A stretch of DNA of 64,000 nucleotides from JAAYJR01 sp964563975 (GTDB lineage: Bacteria; Bacteroidota; Bacteroidia; Bacteroidales; Prolixibacteraceae): assembly GCA_964563975.1 (NCBI GenBank), contig CAZLZJ010000001.1, positions 1 to 64,000 of the forward strand, written 5' to 3'. Under the pieces are notes generated by a model. That model worked only from the letters and a program-made list of their open reading frames with translations. It did not search any database and was not told the DNA's origin. Every line of letters starts with the position of its first letter. Position 1 is the first letter of the stretch. Positions 7,920-16,975 of this stretch are shown here, piece by piece. The translations under genes and the position numbers were made by a program.

Positions 7920-9266
7920 ATGTCAAAAGTGATTAAGTTAAAAAGAGGATTTAATATAAAACTAAAAGGAGAGGCTTCATACAGTACTGAAATTATTAAA
8001 CCGCCAAAATTTGTTGCCGTGAAACCGGCCGACTTTCAGGGACTCACCCCAAAATTATGTGTTAAACCGGGTGATATTGTAAAAACGGGTGAAGCTCTTT
8101 TCTTCGATAAGTACCATCCTGAGGTTATTTTCACGGCCCCGTTGGGAGGAAAGGTATATACGGTGAAACGCGGAGAGCGAAGGGTGATACTTCAGGTGAT
8201 TATTGAGACAGATGAGGAGTGCGGATCGGTCGGGTTTATAAAGGCAGACCCTCTCACCTTATCCGGAGATGAGATAAAAAACAATTTGCTGAATAGCGGA
8301 TTGTGGGTATTTCTGAAGAGAAGGCCATACGGAATAATTGCCAATCCTGAAGAGAAGCCCGGTGCAATATTTATTTCAACATTCGATACTGCCCCGCTGG
8401 CGCCTGACTATAACTATATTATGAAAGATCAGATGCATACATTCCAAACGGGAGTAAATGCACTGTCTAAGCTTACTGCGGGAAAGGTTTTTCTGGGCGT
8501 AAACGGCAACTCTCTCTTTTCAGATATAAAAAATGCAGAGATCAGGCATTTCTCCGGGCCTCACCCTGCAGGAAACCCCGGTATTCAGATACACCATATT
8601 TCACCGCTTTCAAAATCTTCAGTGGTCTGGACCATAAATGTTCAGGATGTGCTATTTATAGGAAGGCTCTTTGAAACAGGGAAGGTAGATCTTACAAAAA
8701 CAGTTGCCCTTACAGGTTCAGAAGTTGCAAATCCTCAATATTACCGCACCATGGCATGTGCGCCTATGTCGTCAATAGTAGACGGCAAAGTTAAAAACAG
8801 TGACTGCCGGCAAAGGGTAATCAGCGGTAATGTGCTTACGGGCACACAGGCAGACAAAGATGATTTCCTGGGGTTTTTCGACTCACAAATCACTGTCATC
8901 CCCGAAGGTGACGATTATGAACTGTTAGGTTGGGCAGCTCCGGGCTTCGACAAGTTCAGCGCCTCAAATACATTTTTTTCAAAATTATTCCCAAAAAAAA
9001 GCTACGAACTGAATGCAAATATGCATGGAGGAGAAAGAGCTTTTGTGCTTACGGGGCAGTATGAAAAGGTATTGCCGATGGATATTTTGCCTGTCTCTCT
9101 TTTAAAGGCAATCCTGACAGAAGACCTTGACAAGATGGAGCAGCTGGGAATATATGAGGTTATTGAAGAGGACCTTGCGCTTTGCGAATATGTTTGTGTC
9201 TCGAAGATAAAAGTTCAGGAGATACTCCGGAAAGGTATCAAAACAGTAATAAAAGAGCTTGGGTAA
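7920..9266 (+). CDS. nqrA: Na+-translocating NADH:quinone reductase subunit A
   Basis: NqrA is the cytoplasm-facing peripheral subunit of the sodium-pumping NADH:quinone oxidoreductase and has been implicated in quinone binding. The 448-residue product begins MSKVIKLKRGFNIKLKGEA, the hallmark NqrA N-terminus. It then shows KPPKFVAVKPADFQG and an ITAPLGG-like biotinyl-lipoyl-type barrel (FTAPLGGKVYTVKRGERR). I place the start at the ATG at 7920; a TTG at 7911 would add only three residues. It opens a six-gene operon, nqrABCDEF, with gaps of about 3-43 bases, and has a recognisable promoter just upstream. Length is normal for the family. Confidence 0.95.
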   Translation: MSKVIKLKRGFNIKLKGEASYSTEIIKPPKFVAVKPADFQGLTPKLCVKPGDIVKTGEALFFDKYHPEVIFTAPLGGKVYTVKRGERRVILQVIIETDEECGSVGFIKADPLTLSGDEIKNNLLNSGLWVFLKRRPYGIIANPEEKPGAIFISTFDTAPLAPDYNYIMKDQMHTFQTGVNALSKLTAGKVFLGVNGNSLFSDIKNAEIRHFSGPHPAGNPGIQIHHISPLSKSSVVWTINVQDVLFIGRLFETGKVDLTKTVALTGSEVANPQYYRTMACAPMSSIVDGKVKNSDCRQRVISGNVLTGTQADKDDFLGFFDSQITVIPEGDDYELLGWAAPGFDKFSASNTFFSKLFPKKSYELNANMHGGERAFVLTGQYEKVLPMDILPVSLLKAILTEDLDKMEQLGIYEVIEEDLALCEYVCVSKIKVQEILRKGIKTVIKELG

Positions 9267-9289
9267 TTTATAAAATCAGTTCAGTCATT

Positions 9290-10447
9290 ATGAAGTTTTT
9301 AAAGAATTTTTTTGAAAAAACAGAACCGTATGTACAAAAAGGAGCCAGGTTTCACTGGCTAAAGTCAGTCCATGGCGGTTTTTTCACATTTTTATTTGTT
9401 CCAAAAACAACTTCGCAGTCAGGTACCCATATTCACGACTATATTGATTTGAAAAGGGCAATGACAATAGTGGTGCTGGCTCTGGTACCGGCTCTTGTTT
9501 TCGGGATCTACAATACCGGCTTTCAACACTTCAAAGCAATCGGAGAGCTTGAATCTACAAGCTTCTTTGCAATATTTATATATGGATTTATAAAAGTATT
9601 TCCCATAATAGTGGTTTCATATGTTGTGGGGCTGGGAATAGAATTTGTATTTGCACAGATACGGGGGCATGAGATCAATGAGGGGTTTTTGGTGTCGGGT
9701 ATGCTGATCCCGTTAATCATGCCTGTTGAAACTCCATTGTGGATGATAGCTTTGGCAACGGCATTTGCCGTAATTTTCGGGAAAGAGGTTTTTGGAGGCA
9801 CGGGAATGAATGTCTGGAACCCTGCACTTGTTGCCAGGGCTTTTCTCTTCTTTGCCTATCCTGTTCAAATGTCGGGCGACTCGGTCTGGATTGCACTTGA
9901 AAAAAGCGACCGGGTTATTGACAGCTTCACAGGGGCAACCCCCTTGGCTGAAGCTGCAACGGGTAATTTAAATTTCAGCCCTTTAGAAGCCTTTTTTGGA
10001 TTTATTCCCGGATCAATAGGTGAAACATCAACACTGGCAATACTGCTGGGTGCGGCAATACTGATAATTACAGGTATCGGAAGCTGGAAGATCATGCTGT
10101 CTACCGTTGCCGGCGGAGTAGTGATGGGGATCATTTTAAATATTTTTGCAGGGAGTAATATATTTATGGCCCTCCCTTTTTGGCATCATCTTATAATTGG
10201 AGGGTTTGCATTTGGCGCAGTCTTTATGGCTACAGACCCGGTGTCGGCTGCACAAACTGAAAAGGGAAAATGGATTTACGGTTTTCTTACCGGCATACTG
10301 GCAATATTGATAAGAGTGCTTAATCCGGCTTATCCCGAAGGTATGATGCTGGCCATTTTACTAATGAACACATTTGCCCCGACAATCGATTATTACGTAA
10401 TTCAAAGCCATATTAAATACCGGATGAAACGGGTGTCACAATTTTAA
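9290..10447 (+). CDS. nqrB: Na+-translocating NADH:quinone reductase subunit B
   Basis: NqrB is the large integral subunit that carries a covalent FMN and riboflavin and forms part of the Na+ pathway. The 385-residue product has about ten hydrophobic segments and the flavinylation motif DSFTGATPL, in which T217 should carry the phosphoester-linked FMN added by ApbE. The GGTGMNVWNPALVARAFLFF block is typical of the NqrB/RnfD family. The ATG at 9290 gives MKFLKNFFEKTEPY, the normal N-terminus; an upstream frame extension to 9182 would overlap nqrA and is not family-like. It lies 23 bases after nqrA. Confidence 0.95.
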   Translation: MKFLKNFFEKTEPYVQKGARFHWLKSVHGGFFTFLFVPKTTSQSGTHIHDYIDLKRAMTIVVLALVPALVFGIYNTGFQHFKAIGELESTSFFAIFIYGFIKVFPIIVVSYVVGLGIEFVFAQIRGHEINEGFLVSGMLIPLIMPVETPLWMIALATAFAVIFGKEVFGGTGMNVWNPALVARAFLFFAYPVQMSGDSVWIALEKSDRVIDSFTGATPLAEAATGNLNFSPLEAFFGFIPGSIGETSTLAILLGAAILIITGIGSWKIMLSTVAGGVVMGIILNIFAGSNIFMALPFWHHLIIGGFAFGAVFMATDPVSAAQTEKGKWIYGFLTGILAILIRVLNPAYPEGMMLAILLMNTFAPTIDYYVIQSHIKYRMKRVSQF

Positions 10448-10490
10448 TCATATGAGAAAGTCAATATTTAGTTAACGGAAAAATTGGATC

Positions 10491-11192
10491 ATGGACAAAA
10501 ACGGTAATACTTATACATTTATCTACGCATCAGTAATGGTTGTATTGGTTGCTGCCATACTGGCCTCGGTTGCCATGGCATTGAAACCTCTGCAAACAAA
10601 AAATACCGAAATTGAAAAAAAGCAGGATATACTGACTTCGGTGAATATTGAAAGTACAGCCGGCAATGCTTCAAAATTATATGAGGAGAAAATCCTGAAG
10701 CAGTATGTGGTCAACTCCAAAGGTGAAATTATTGAAGGAGTGGATGCATTTAATATCGACCTGAAAAAAGAGAAAGCTAAGAGACAGGAGGAACAACTGC
10801 TTCCCGTATTTGAATGTGACACCGGGGAAGGGATCAAATATATATTCCCTTTGCGGGGTACAGGCCTGTGGGGTCCAATTTGGGGATACATTTCTCTTGA
10901 CAACGATATGAACACAATTTATGGAGCAACATTTGACCATCAGGGGGAGACTCCCGGACTGGGTGCCGAAATTTCAACAAAATCTTTTCAAAGTACTTTT
11001 AAAGGGAAAAAGCTATTTGACCTGTCAGGCAACCTGATCTCCATCACTGTGAAAAAAAGCGGGCAGCCGGCACCCGAAGATTACAGTGTTGATGGAATAT
11101 CAGGTGGGACTGTCACCAGCAAAGGGTTGGAAAAAATGCTTTTTGACGATTTAAACAGCTACAAAGAGTTTTTAATAAGCAAAAAATCATAA
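10491..11192 (+). CDS. nqrC: Na+-translocating NADH:quinone reductase subunit C
   Basis: NqrC is a periplasmic subunit with one N-terminal transmembrane helix (about 9-31) and an FMN-binding domain. The 233-residue product shows LRGTGLWGPIWGYISLD and HQGETPGLGAEIS, conserved in NqrC/RnfG. The flavinylation site reads DGISGGTVTS with acceptor T207. The usual consensus there is S/T-G-A-T, so position 206 is Gly instead of Ala; threonine and the flanking residues are kept, so ApbE modification is still expected. The gene is 43 bases after nqrB and 3 bases before nqrD. Confidence 0.94.
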   Translation: MDKNGNTYTFIYASVMVVLVAAILASVAMALKPLQTKNTEIEKKQDILTSVNIESTAGNASKLYEEKILKQYVVNSKGEIIEGVDAFNIDLKKEKAKRQEEQLLPVFECDTGEGIKYIFPLRGTGLWGPIWGYISLDNDMNTIYGATFDHQGETPGLGAEISTKSFQSTFKGKKLFDLSGNLISITVKKSGQPAPEDYSVDGISGGTVTSKGLEKMLFDDLNSYKEFLISKKS

Positions 11193-11195
11193 GCA

Positions 11196-11840
11196 ATGAG
11201 TGAACCGCTATTCTCACGAAAAAACTTAAACCTGCTCACATCGCCTTTAGGCACGGACAATCCCATTACCGTCCAGATATTAGGCATCTGTTCTGCGCTG
11301 GCTGTAACTGCGCAACTGAAGCCTGCCTTGGTAATGGCGCTCTCTGTTATGGCCGTACTGGCACTTTCAAATGTCTTTATTTCAATTTTGCGGAATACGA
11401 TACCAAACAGAATAAGAATAATTGTTCAGTTAGTGGTGATATCGACCTTAGTAATTCTTGTTGATCAGGTGTTAAAAGCATATATGTATGATGTCAGCAA
11501 GCAACTTTCCGTGTTTGTAGGGCTTATTATCACCAACTGTATCCTCATGGGCAGGTTAGAGGCATTTGCAATGGGAAATCCCCCGTGGCAGTCATTTCTC
11601 GACGGATTGGGCAATGCGGCCGGATACGGCTGGATACTTATTGTTGTAGGGTTTGTACGCGAACTGTTTGGTTCGGGATCAATCTACGGATACCGGGTGG
11701 TACCCGAAAGCTGGTATATAACAAATGGCGGCTTTTATGAAAATAACGGCATGATGATCCTGCCGCCAATGGCACTTATCACCATCGGAGTGATTATCTG
11801 GGTTCAGCGGAGCAGAAATAGAAAGCTAATTGAAAATTAA
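11196..11840 (+). CDS. nqrD: Na+-translocating NADH:quinone reductase subunit D
   Basis: NqrD is a six-helix membrane subunit which, with NqrE, forms an inverted pair holding an intramembrane iron centre. The 214-residue product has the two expected cysteines, C32 in LGICSALAV and C115 in TNCILMGR, which pair with two cysteines of NqrE. MSEPLFSRKNLNLLTSPLGTDNP is shortened here to its recognisable core NLLTSPLGTDNPITVQ. It follows nqrC by three bases. No gaps or odd features. Confidence 0.95.
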   Translation: MSEPLFSRKNLNLLTSPLGTDNPITVQILGICSALAVTAQLKPALVMALSVMAVLALSNVFISILRNTIPNRIRIIVQLVVISTLVILVDQVLKAYMYDVSKQLSVFVGLIITNCILMGRLEAFAMGNPPWQSFLDGLGNAAGYGWILIVVGFVRELFGSGSIYGYRVVPESWYITNGGFYENNGMMILPPMALITIGVIIWVQRSRNRKLIEN

Positions 11841-11856
11841 TTGTCAACAAGTTACT

Positions 11857-12474
11857 ATGGAGAACTTAATTAATATATTCGTCAAGTCAATTTTTATTGA
11901 AAATATGATATTTGCCTATTTCTTAGGCATGTGCTCCTATCTGGCTGTGTCTAAAACAGTAAAAACAGCCACAGGTTTAGGGATAGCAGTGATTTTTGTT
12001 ATGGGGATTACAGTTCCGTTAGACTATATTCTGGAAAACCATGTACTCAAAGAGGGGGCTCTTACCTGGATAAGTCCTGCTCTTGAAAATGTTGACCTCA
12101 GCTTCCTTTCATTTATAATATTTATTGCAATTATTGCTTCTATGGTACAGCTCGTAGAGATGGTTGTTGAAAAATTTGCCCCTGTATTATATATCCAGCT
12201 GGGAATTTTTCTTCCTCTTATTGCCGTGAACTGTGCAATCCTGGGAGGATCCCTCTTTATGCAGCAAAAAGCTTTTTTAAATATTGCCGAAGCTACAGTT
12301 TACGGGCTGGGTTCCGGAATTGGATGGTTCCTTGCCATCATAGGTATTGCAGCTATCAGGGAAAAAATACAATATTCAAATGTGCCGGCCCCTCTCAGAG
12401 GATTGGGAATATCCTTTATAATTACAGGATTGATGGGGCTTGCATTTATGGGTTTTATGGGAATAAAGTTATAA
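11857..12474 (+). CDS. nqrE: Na+-translocating NADH:quinone reductase subunit E
   Basis: NqrE is the partner of NqrD in the membrane core. The 205-residue product carries the matching cysteines, C26 in FLGMCSYLAVSK and C125 in VNCAILGGS, positioned in opposite half-helices as in the NqrD/NqrE inverted repeat. I start it at the ATG at 11857, which gives the family N-terminus MENLINIFVKSIF; a TTG at 11830 inside nqrD would add nine unlikely residues. The gene is 16 bases after nqrD and 17 bases before nqrF. Confidence 0.95.
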   Translation: MENLINIFVKSIFIENMIFAYFLGMCSYLAVSKTVKTATGLGIAVIFVMGITVPLDYILENHVLKEGALTWISPALENVDLSFLSFIIFIAIIASMVQLVEMVVEKFAPVLYIQLGIFLPLIAVNCAILGGSLFMQQKAFLNIAEATVYGLGSGIGWFLAIIGIAAIREKIQYSNVPAPLRGLGISFIITGLMGLAFMGFMGIKL

Positions 12475-12491
12475 AATATAAATATCGTTTC

Positions 12492-13754
12492 ATGTTTTTG
12501 CTTTCACTACAAACAACCGTTGTTATTACCAGTGTACTGGTATTTCTGGGAATCACCATACTCTTAGTGGCTATTCTGCTTTATGCCAAGAAAAAACTAA
12601 CCCCCTCAGGAAGGGTGGTGATAGATATAAATGATGGCGAACGGAAAATTGAAACTGATCCGGGCAACAATTTGCTTACAACACTCAGCAACAATAAGAT
12701 TTTCCTCCCTTCAGCCTGCGGAGGCATGGGCACATGCGCACTGTGCAAATGCAGGTTAATAGAGGGCGGCGGGTCTATACTCCCCACAGAAACCAACTTT
12801 TTTACCCGTAAGGAGCAAAATGACAATTGGCGGCTTGCCTGCCAGGTTAAAGTGAAAGAAGATCTTAAAATTATTGTCCCCCGGGAGGCATTAGGCGTGA
12901 AAAAATGGGAATGTGAAGTTATATCCAATAAAAATGTGGCTACCTATATTAAAGAGTTTGTAGTCAAACTTCCTGAAGGAGAAAAACTTAATTTTAAGTC
13001 AGGCGGGTATATACAAATTGATGTTCCAAAAATTGAAATCGATTTCAAAGATATTGATATTGATGAAAAATTCCGCGGCGACTGGGAAAGGTTCAATATG
13101 TTTAACCTGAAAATGAAAAGCAGTGAACCTGCATTCCGTGCCTACTCAATGGCTAACCATCCTGCTGAAGGGAATATTATTATGCTTAATATCCGTATTG
13201 CCACTCCCCCGTGGGATAAAGCAACAAACAGCTTTAAAAAGGTTAACCCCGGTATATGCTCCTCCTATATCTTTTCACTTAAGCCGGGCGACAAAGTGAC
13301 AATTTCAGGTCCCTACGGGGAATTTTTCCTTAAGGATAATGAAAATGAGATGATGTTCATTGGCGGGGGCGCAGGAATGGCACCAATGAGATCTCATCTG
13401 TTCCACCTTTTTCACACATTAAAGGAAAGAGATAAAAAAATTACCTTCTGGTATGGGGCAAGATCATGGAAAGAGGTTTTCTATTATGATGATTTCAGGG
13501 AAATTGAAAAGAATTTCGATAATTTTAAATTTACGCTGGCTTTGTCGGAACCGCTTCCGGAGGATAACTGGAAAGGCCCTTCGGGATTTATACATCAGGT
13601 GATATTTAATGAATATCTCAATAAGCATGAAGAGCCTGAAGAGATATACTACTACCTTTGCGGGCCTCCCCTGATGAATGATGCAGTTCAAAAAATGCTC
13701 TATAACCTGGGGGTACCGGGCGAAAATGTGCTCTACGATGATTTTGGGGTTTAA
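12492..13754 (+). CDS. nqrF: Na+-translocating NADH:quinone reductase subunit F
   Basis: NqrF takes electrons from NADH through FAD to a [2Fe-2S] cluster and starts the electron path of the pump. The 420-residue product has one N-terminal transmembrane helix (about 8-31), a plant-type ferredoxin domain with C76, C82, C85 and C117 (ACGGMGTCALC), a ferredoxin-reductase FAD domain with RAYSMANHP, and an NADH domain with GGGAGMAPMRSH and a terminal YYYLCGPPLMNDAV...DDFGV. The start is the ATG at 12492; an upstream extension to 12324 lies inside nqrE in another frame and is rejected. It is the last gene of the operon and is convergent with the ABC transporter genes. Confidence 0.95.
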   Translation: MFLLSLQTTVVITSVLVFLGITILLVAILLYAKKKLTPSGRVVIDINDGERKIETDPGNNLLTTLSNNKIFLPSACGGMGTCALCKCRLIEGGGSILPTETNFFTRKEQNDNWRLACQVKVKEDLKIIVPREALGVKKWECEVISNKNVATYIKEFVVKLPEGEKLNFKSGGYIQIDVPKIEIDFKDIDIDEKFRGDWERFNMFNLKMKSSEPAFRAYSMANHPAEGNIIMLNIRIATPPWDKATNSFKKVNPGICSSYIFSLKPGDKVTISGPYGEFFLKDNENEMMFIGGGAGMAPMRSHLFHLFHTLKERDKKITFWYGARSWKEVFYYDDFREIEKNFDNFKFTLALSEPLPEDNWKGPSGFIHQVIFNEYLNKHEEPEEIYYYLCGPPLMNDAVQKMLYNLGVPGENVLYDDFGV

Positions 13755-13787
13755 CAATGAATTGATGCAAAGAGATATGCTGAACCG

Positions 13788-14807
13788 CTATTGCCTGTTA
13801 AAGCGGTCTCTGTCCAAAAATAAGATAAGCTGATAAATATTTTCAAATATTTTACTGACGCTCCCTGCCCGATATTCCCAGGAGTTTTTATTTACCCTGA
13901 TTATAAAATCGGGCTCTGCCTCAACCACAATCCGGTAACCTTTCCTGTTAAGAGCTTTTAATGTCCATAACAGCGGTATGCCTTCACCTTCGACTCCCGC
14001 TTTTGCTTTAAACTTCTTTTTGAAAAAAAACTCTCCTTCAGCACTGTCAAAACCTATATGTTCATTTTTAAAAAGCTGATCCAGCCTGCCGCTTAATGCT
14101 GCATCCTCGGGAGCTCCCTGCCAGCAAGAACTTTCTGTTATTATCCATAGCTTATCAACCTCTCTCAAAGCAATATTAAGGTCGTGAGTGGATAAGATCA
14201 CTGTTTTATTCTTTTCTGATGCCATAACCTGCAACAAATGAAAAATTTCATACTTATTGCTTATATCGAGGTAAGCAGTGGGCTCATCAAGCAGGATTAC
14301 CGGTGTATCCTGTGCCAGCGCCCTGGCTATCATAGCTCTTTGCCTCTCTCCGTCGCTGATCTGCAAAACAGAACGATCTGAAAGCTTATCGATTCCTACC
14401 AAACTGATGGCATTACTGATTATCTCCCTGTCTTCTTCGGTCAATGAGCCTAACCAGTTAGTATAAGGAAACCTGCCATATGCAACCAAGTCAAAAACCG
14501 TCATATTGGGAATCCCGATTTTTTCTGTTGAAACAAAACTCATAATCTGTGCTATCTTCTTTATACTCAATGAACTGACATTTTGCCCTCCCACCCTGAT
14601 ATCTCCTGCAAACCAGGGCTGAAAGCCGGCTATCGTGCGAAGTAACGTGCTCTTACCGATACCATTGCTTCCTATAAGTGCTACCATTTCGCCATGAGCA
14701 GCCGAAAAGCTGATATCTTTCCGTACTTCAAAAAGAGCTCCGCCGGGTTGCCTGTATCCGACAGAAAGATTAAATAACTCAATATCAAAAAACTTTTCCT
14801 GTCTCAT
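13788..14807 (-). CDS. ABC transporter ATP-binding protein, FecE/BtuD type, with C-terminal extension
   Basis: This is the cytoplasmic ATPase of an iron-chelate/haem/cobalamin-type importer. It has Walker A GSNGIGKSTLL, signature QISDGERQRAMIARAL, Walker B PVILLDEPTAYLD and switch His in ILSTHDLNIAL. The protein has 339 residues from the ATG at 14807, whereas FecE/BtuD proteins usually have about 250-260. The extra C-terminal part, about 90 residues, follows a FDSAEGEFFF segment and has no motif I recognise; similar tails occur in Bacteroidota homologues. The start overlaps the permease stop by four bases (ATGA), showing translational coupling. It is the last gene of a protease/binding protein/permease/ATPase operon. 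The substrate cannot be decided from sequence. Confidence 0.9.
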   Translation of the reverse strand: MRQEKFFDIELFNLSVGYRQPGGALFEVRKDISFSAAHGEMVALIGSNGIGKSTLLRTIAGFQPWFAGDIRVGGQNVSSLSIKKIAQIMSFVSTEKIGIPNMTVFDLVAYGRFPYTNWLGSLTEEDREIISNAISLVGIDKLSDRSVLQISDGERQRAMIARALAQDTPVILLDEPTAYLDISNKYEIFHLLQVMASEKNKTVILSTHDLNIALREVDKLWIITESSCWQGAPEDAALSGRLDQLFKNEHIGFDSAEGEFFFKKKFKAKAGVEGEGIPLLWTLKALNRKGYRIVVEAEPDFIIRVNKNSWEYRAGSVSKIFENIYQLILFLDRDRFNRQ

Positions 14808-15853
14808 TGCACAGATACAAATTTTCTGTTTTTTACAATCATCCATATTATTACCGGAACACCAATCAAAGCAGTAACCGAATTTATCGGCAGTGTAGCC
14901 CGGAGTCCCGGAAGTTGCGAAACTATATCACTGAAAAGCATCACAATGCTGCCTGTCAGTATAACTGCCGGCACCAATACTTTATGATCGGCAGTTTTAA
15001 AAAAAACCCTGCATATGTGGGGCACGGCAATACCAATAAACCCGACAGGCCCGCAGAATGCGGTAATTGTTCCTGCAAGCAGGCTGGTGCTGAAAAAAAT
15101 TACCATCCTGCTGCTTATTATGGAGACCCCAAGGGAACGTGCATAATTTTCGCCTAATAAAAAAGCATTTAAATCTTTTATTTTCAGAAGAGCCAAAAAA
15201 ATTCCTGCAATAACTGCCGGTATCAAAACAGTCAGTTGCGACCATGTTACACTGCCTAAGCTTCCCATCGTCCAAACAATAAATACCTTTAACATAGATT
15301 CGCTGCTGAAATATTGCAATATACTTACCACCGAGGTCACCGCACTTGTAAATAAAATACCCAGAATAAGAATGGTCATAATATCTTTCACTCTTGTTGA
15401 AACATAAAGAACAAGCATCAAAACAAGAAAGGAACCTGCCCATGCCACTGCAGCCAGCGGCCAGGATCCGGCAACGGTGATCGCCCCGGCTGTCAGCACC
15501 GTTGAAAATCCCATCACAAACAGTGCCACTCCAAGACTTGCCCCGGCACTGATCCCCAGCACATAAGGACCTGCTAAAGGATTCCTGAAAACCGTTTGCA
15601 TTTGCAACCCGCTTAATGAAAGAGCTGCCCCGGTCATTACAGCCGTCAGCGCCTTTGGTAAACGAAAATTCATAATGATAACATGAAAGGTATCTTCTGC
15701 GCCTCCTGAAGAAAAAAGTGAACTGATAACCCTGCCGGCCGGAATAATGACAGAGCCAAGCAGCAGGTCAGCTGCAAAGAGAAGTATAAAAGCTGTTCCC
15801 AGTATAAAAAACCGGAAAAAACAGAACCCTCTCCCATCACTGCTGCTGTTCAT
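14804..15853 (-). CDS. ABC transporter permease, FecCD/BtuC family
   Basis: The 349-residue inner-membrane protein has the FecCD layout of about ten helices. Diagnostic blocks are FRLPKALTAVMTGAALSLSG, the FRNPLAGPYVLGISAGASLG loop, GFIGIAVPHICR (the coupling region that docks onto the ATPase) and a C-terminal LPINSVTALIGVPVIIWMI. It should transport an iron-siderophore, haem or corrinoid with the lipoprotein encoded upstream and the ATPase downstream. Both junctions are 4-base ATGA overlaps, so the three transporter genes are tightly coupled. No cobalamin riboswitch or TonB-dependent receptor is adjacent. Confidence 0.93.
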   Translation of the reverse strand: MNSSSDGRGFCFFRFFILGTAFILLFAADLLLGSVIIPAGRVISSLFSSGGAEDTFHVIIMNFRLPKALTAVMTGAALSLSGLQMQTVFRNPLAGPYVLGISAGASLGVALFVMGFSTVLTAGAITVAGSWPLAAVAWAGSFLVLMLVLYVSTRVKDIMTILILGILFTSAVTSVVSILQYFSSESMLKVFIVWTMGSLGSVTWSQLTVLIPAVIAGIFLALLKIKDLNAFLLGENYARSLGVSIISSRMVIFFSTSLLAGTITAFCGPVGFIGIAVPHICRVFFKTADHKVLVPAVILTGSIVMLFSDIVSQLPGLRATLPINSVTALIGVPVIIWMIVKNRKFVSVQ

Positions 15854-16971
15854 CTGATCTCTTTATAATAGTTCATTTTGCCATTCAGAAGCTCCGGATG
15901 AAATGCAATTATCAGGTCGTTTAGTATCAAATGAGGGTTAACGGTTCCACTCTCCCAAAAATCATTTCCCCCATGACGGCTTAACCTGTTGATATTATTG
16001 AATATCTTCCCCTCCTGAAAAACCTTAAAAGCTGATAATCTTTTATCGCTGCCTGCTATTTCTCTTTTTGACAACATATTACCCATATTGATCCAGATAT
16101 CTGCCTCGTTTCCCCAGATAAGAGCATTCTCGAAAGAGATAATATAACTTTCATGCGAGAGATTGCTTTTTCCAAGGTACTCTCCTCCGGCATCTGTAAT
16201 AATATTTGCAAGGTATGAATTTCCGCCGGGTACCCACCACGATCCATGGTAAGGAGAACCGACAAGCACCTTTGGCTTATACTTCAATTCAGCTGTAAGT
16301 TCCTTTAATTCAAGATATTTATTTTCTATATTTCTGAATAACTCTTCTGCAATATCCTCTTTTTCAAATAAACTCCCCACAAATTTTATCCATTCCGCTT
16401 TCCCTAACGGCGACTCTTCAAGATACTCGGCAACGATTATTGCAGGTATACCCAACTCTTTCAGCTTATGAACAGAAGCAGTAACCTCACTGCCTATGCC
16501 GTAAACCATTACCAAACCGGGCTGCCTGCTTACAATTAATTCATAATCTAAGTTGTGCCCGTAACCAACATCATAAACCTCTCCTTTTTCAAGCCTCTGT
16601 CTGAGCTCCTGATTATTGATATAACGGCTGCCTGAAACACCAACAACAGAGCCGGTCTCACCTATTGCATCCAAATAGGCAATATGAGTGGTTGAAAGGC
16701 AGACCACCCTCCTGACGGGTATCTTTATTATATTGGCAGCAAAGTCGGGTATATCTTTTCGATCTTTACAGAGATAGTATTCAAACTCAATATTGTCAAC
16801 TCTTTCCCATGGATTTAACACAGCTAATTTTGTGAAATCTTTGAATTTTTCTATCCTGAAACCTTTTGCATAGCTGTTTGCTCCCGGCACTCTGCTTTCC
16901 TGCTTCACGGGAGCTGTGCAGCCGGCAGTTAACCAGATCAAAAAGGGAAATATAAAAAAACAGCTTCTCAT
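15850..16971 (-). CDS. ABC transporter substrate-binding lipoprotein, Fe/haem/B12 type
   Basis: The 373-residue protein has a lipoprotein signal (WLTAGC, Cys at about 18) and a periplasmic-binding fold of the BtuF/FhuD class: VVCLSTTHIAYLDAIGE, VVGVSGSRYINN, DVGYGHNLDYELIVSRQPGL and a long connecting helix region before GSPYHGSWWVPGGNSYLANI. It would deliver ligand to the FecCD permease. It starts 4 bases after the end of the secreted protease gene and overlaps the permease start by four bases. Possible ligands are haem, an iron chelate or a corrinoid; binding residues cannot be assigned without a structure. BtuF-like homologues in Bacteroidota usually sit beside a TonB receptor, which is not present here. 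Confidence 0.9.
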   Translation of the reverse strand: MRSCFFIFPFLIWLTAGCTAPVKQESRVPGANSYAKGFRIEKFKDFTKLAVLNPWERVDNIEFEYYLCKDRKDIPDFAANIIKIPVRRVVCLSTTHIAYLDAIGETGSVVGVSGSRYINNQELRQRLEKGEVYDVGYGHNLDYELIVSRQPGLVMVYGIGSEVTASVHKLKELGIPAIIVAEYLEESPLGKAEWIKFVGSLFEKEDIAEELFRNIENKYLELKELTAELKYKPKVLVGSPYHGSWWVPGGNSYLANIITDAGGEYLGKSNLSHESYIISFENALIWGNEADIWINMGNMLSKREIAGSDKRLSAFKVFQEGKIFNNINRLSRHGGNDFWESGTVNPHLILNDLIIAFHPELLNGKMNYYKEIR

Positions 16972-16975
16972 AAGG

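Noticed and set aside
9182..9289. N-terminal extension of nqrB overlapping nqrA
   Set aside because: The added residues are the nqrA 3' end read in another frame and do not match NqrB N-termini; ATG 9290 fits.
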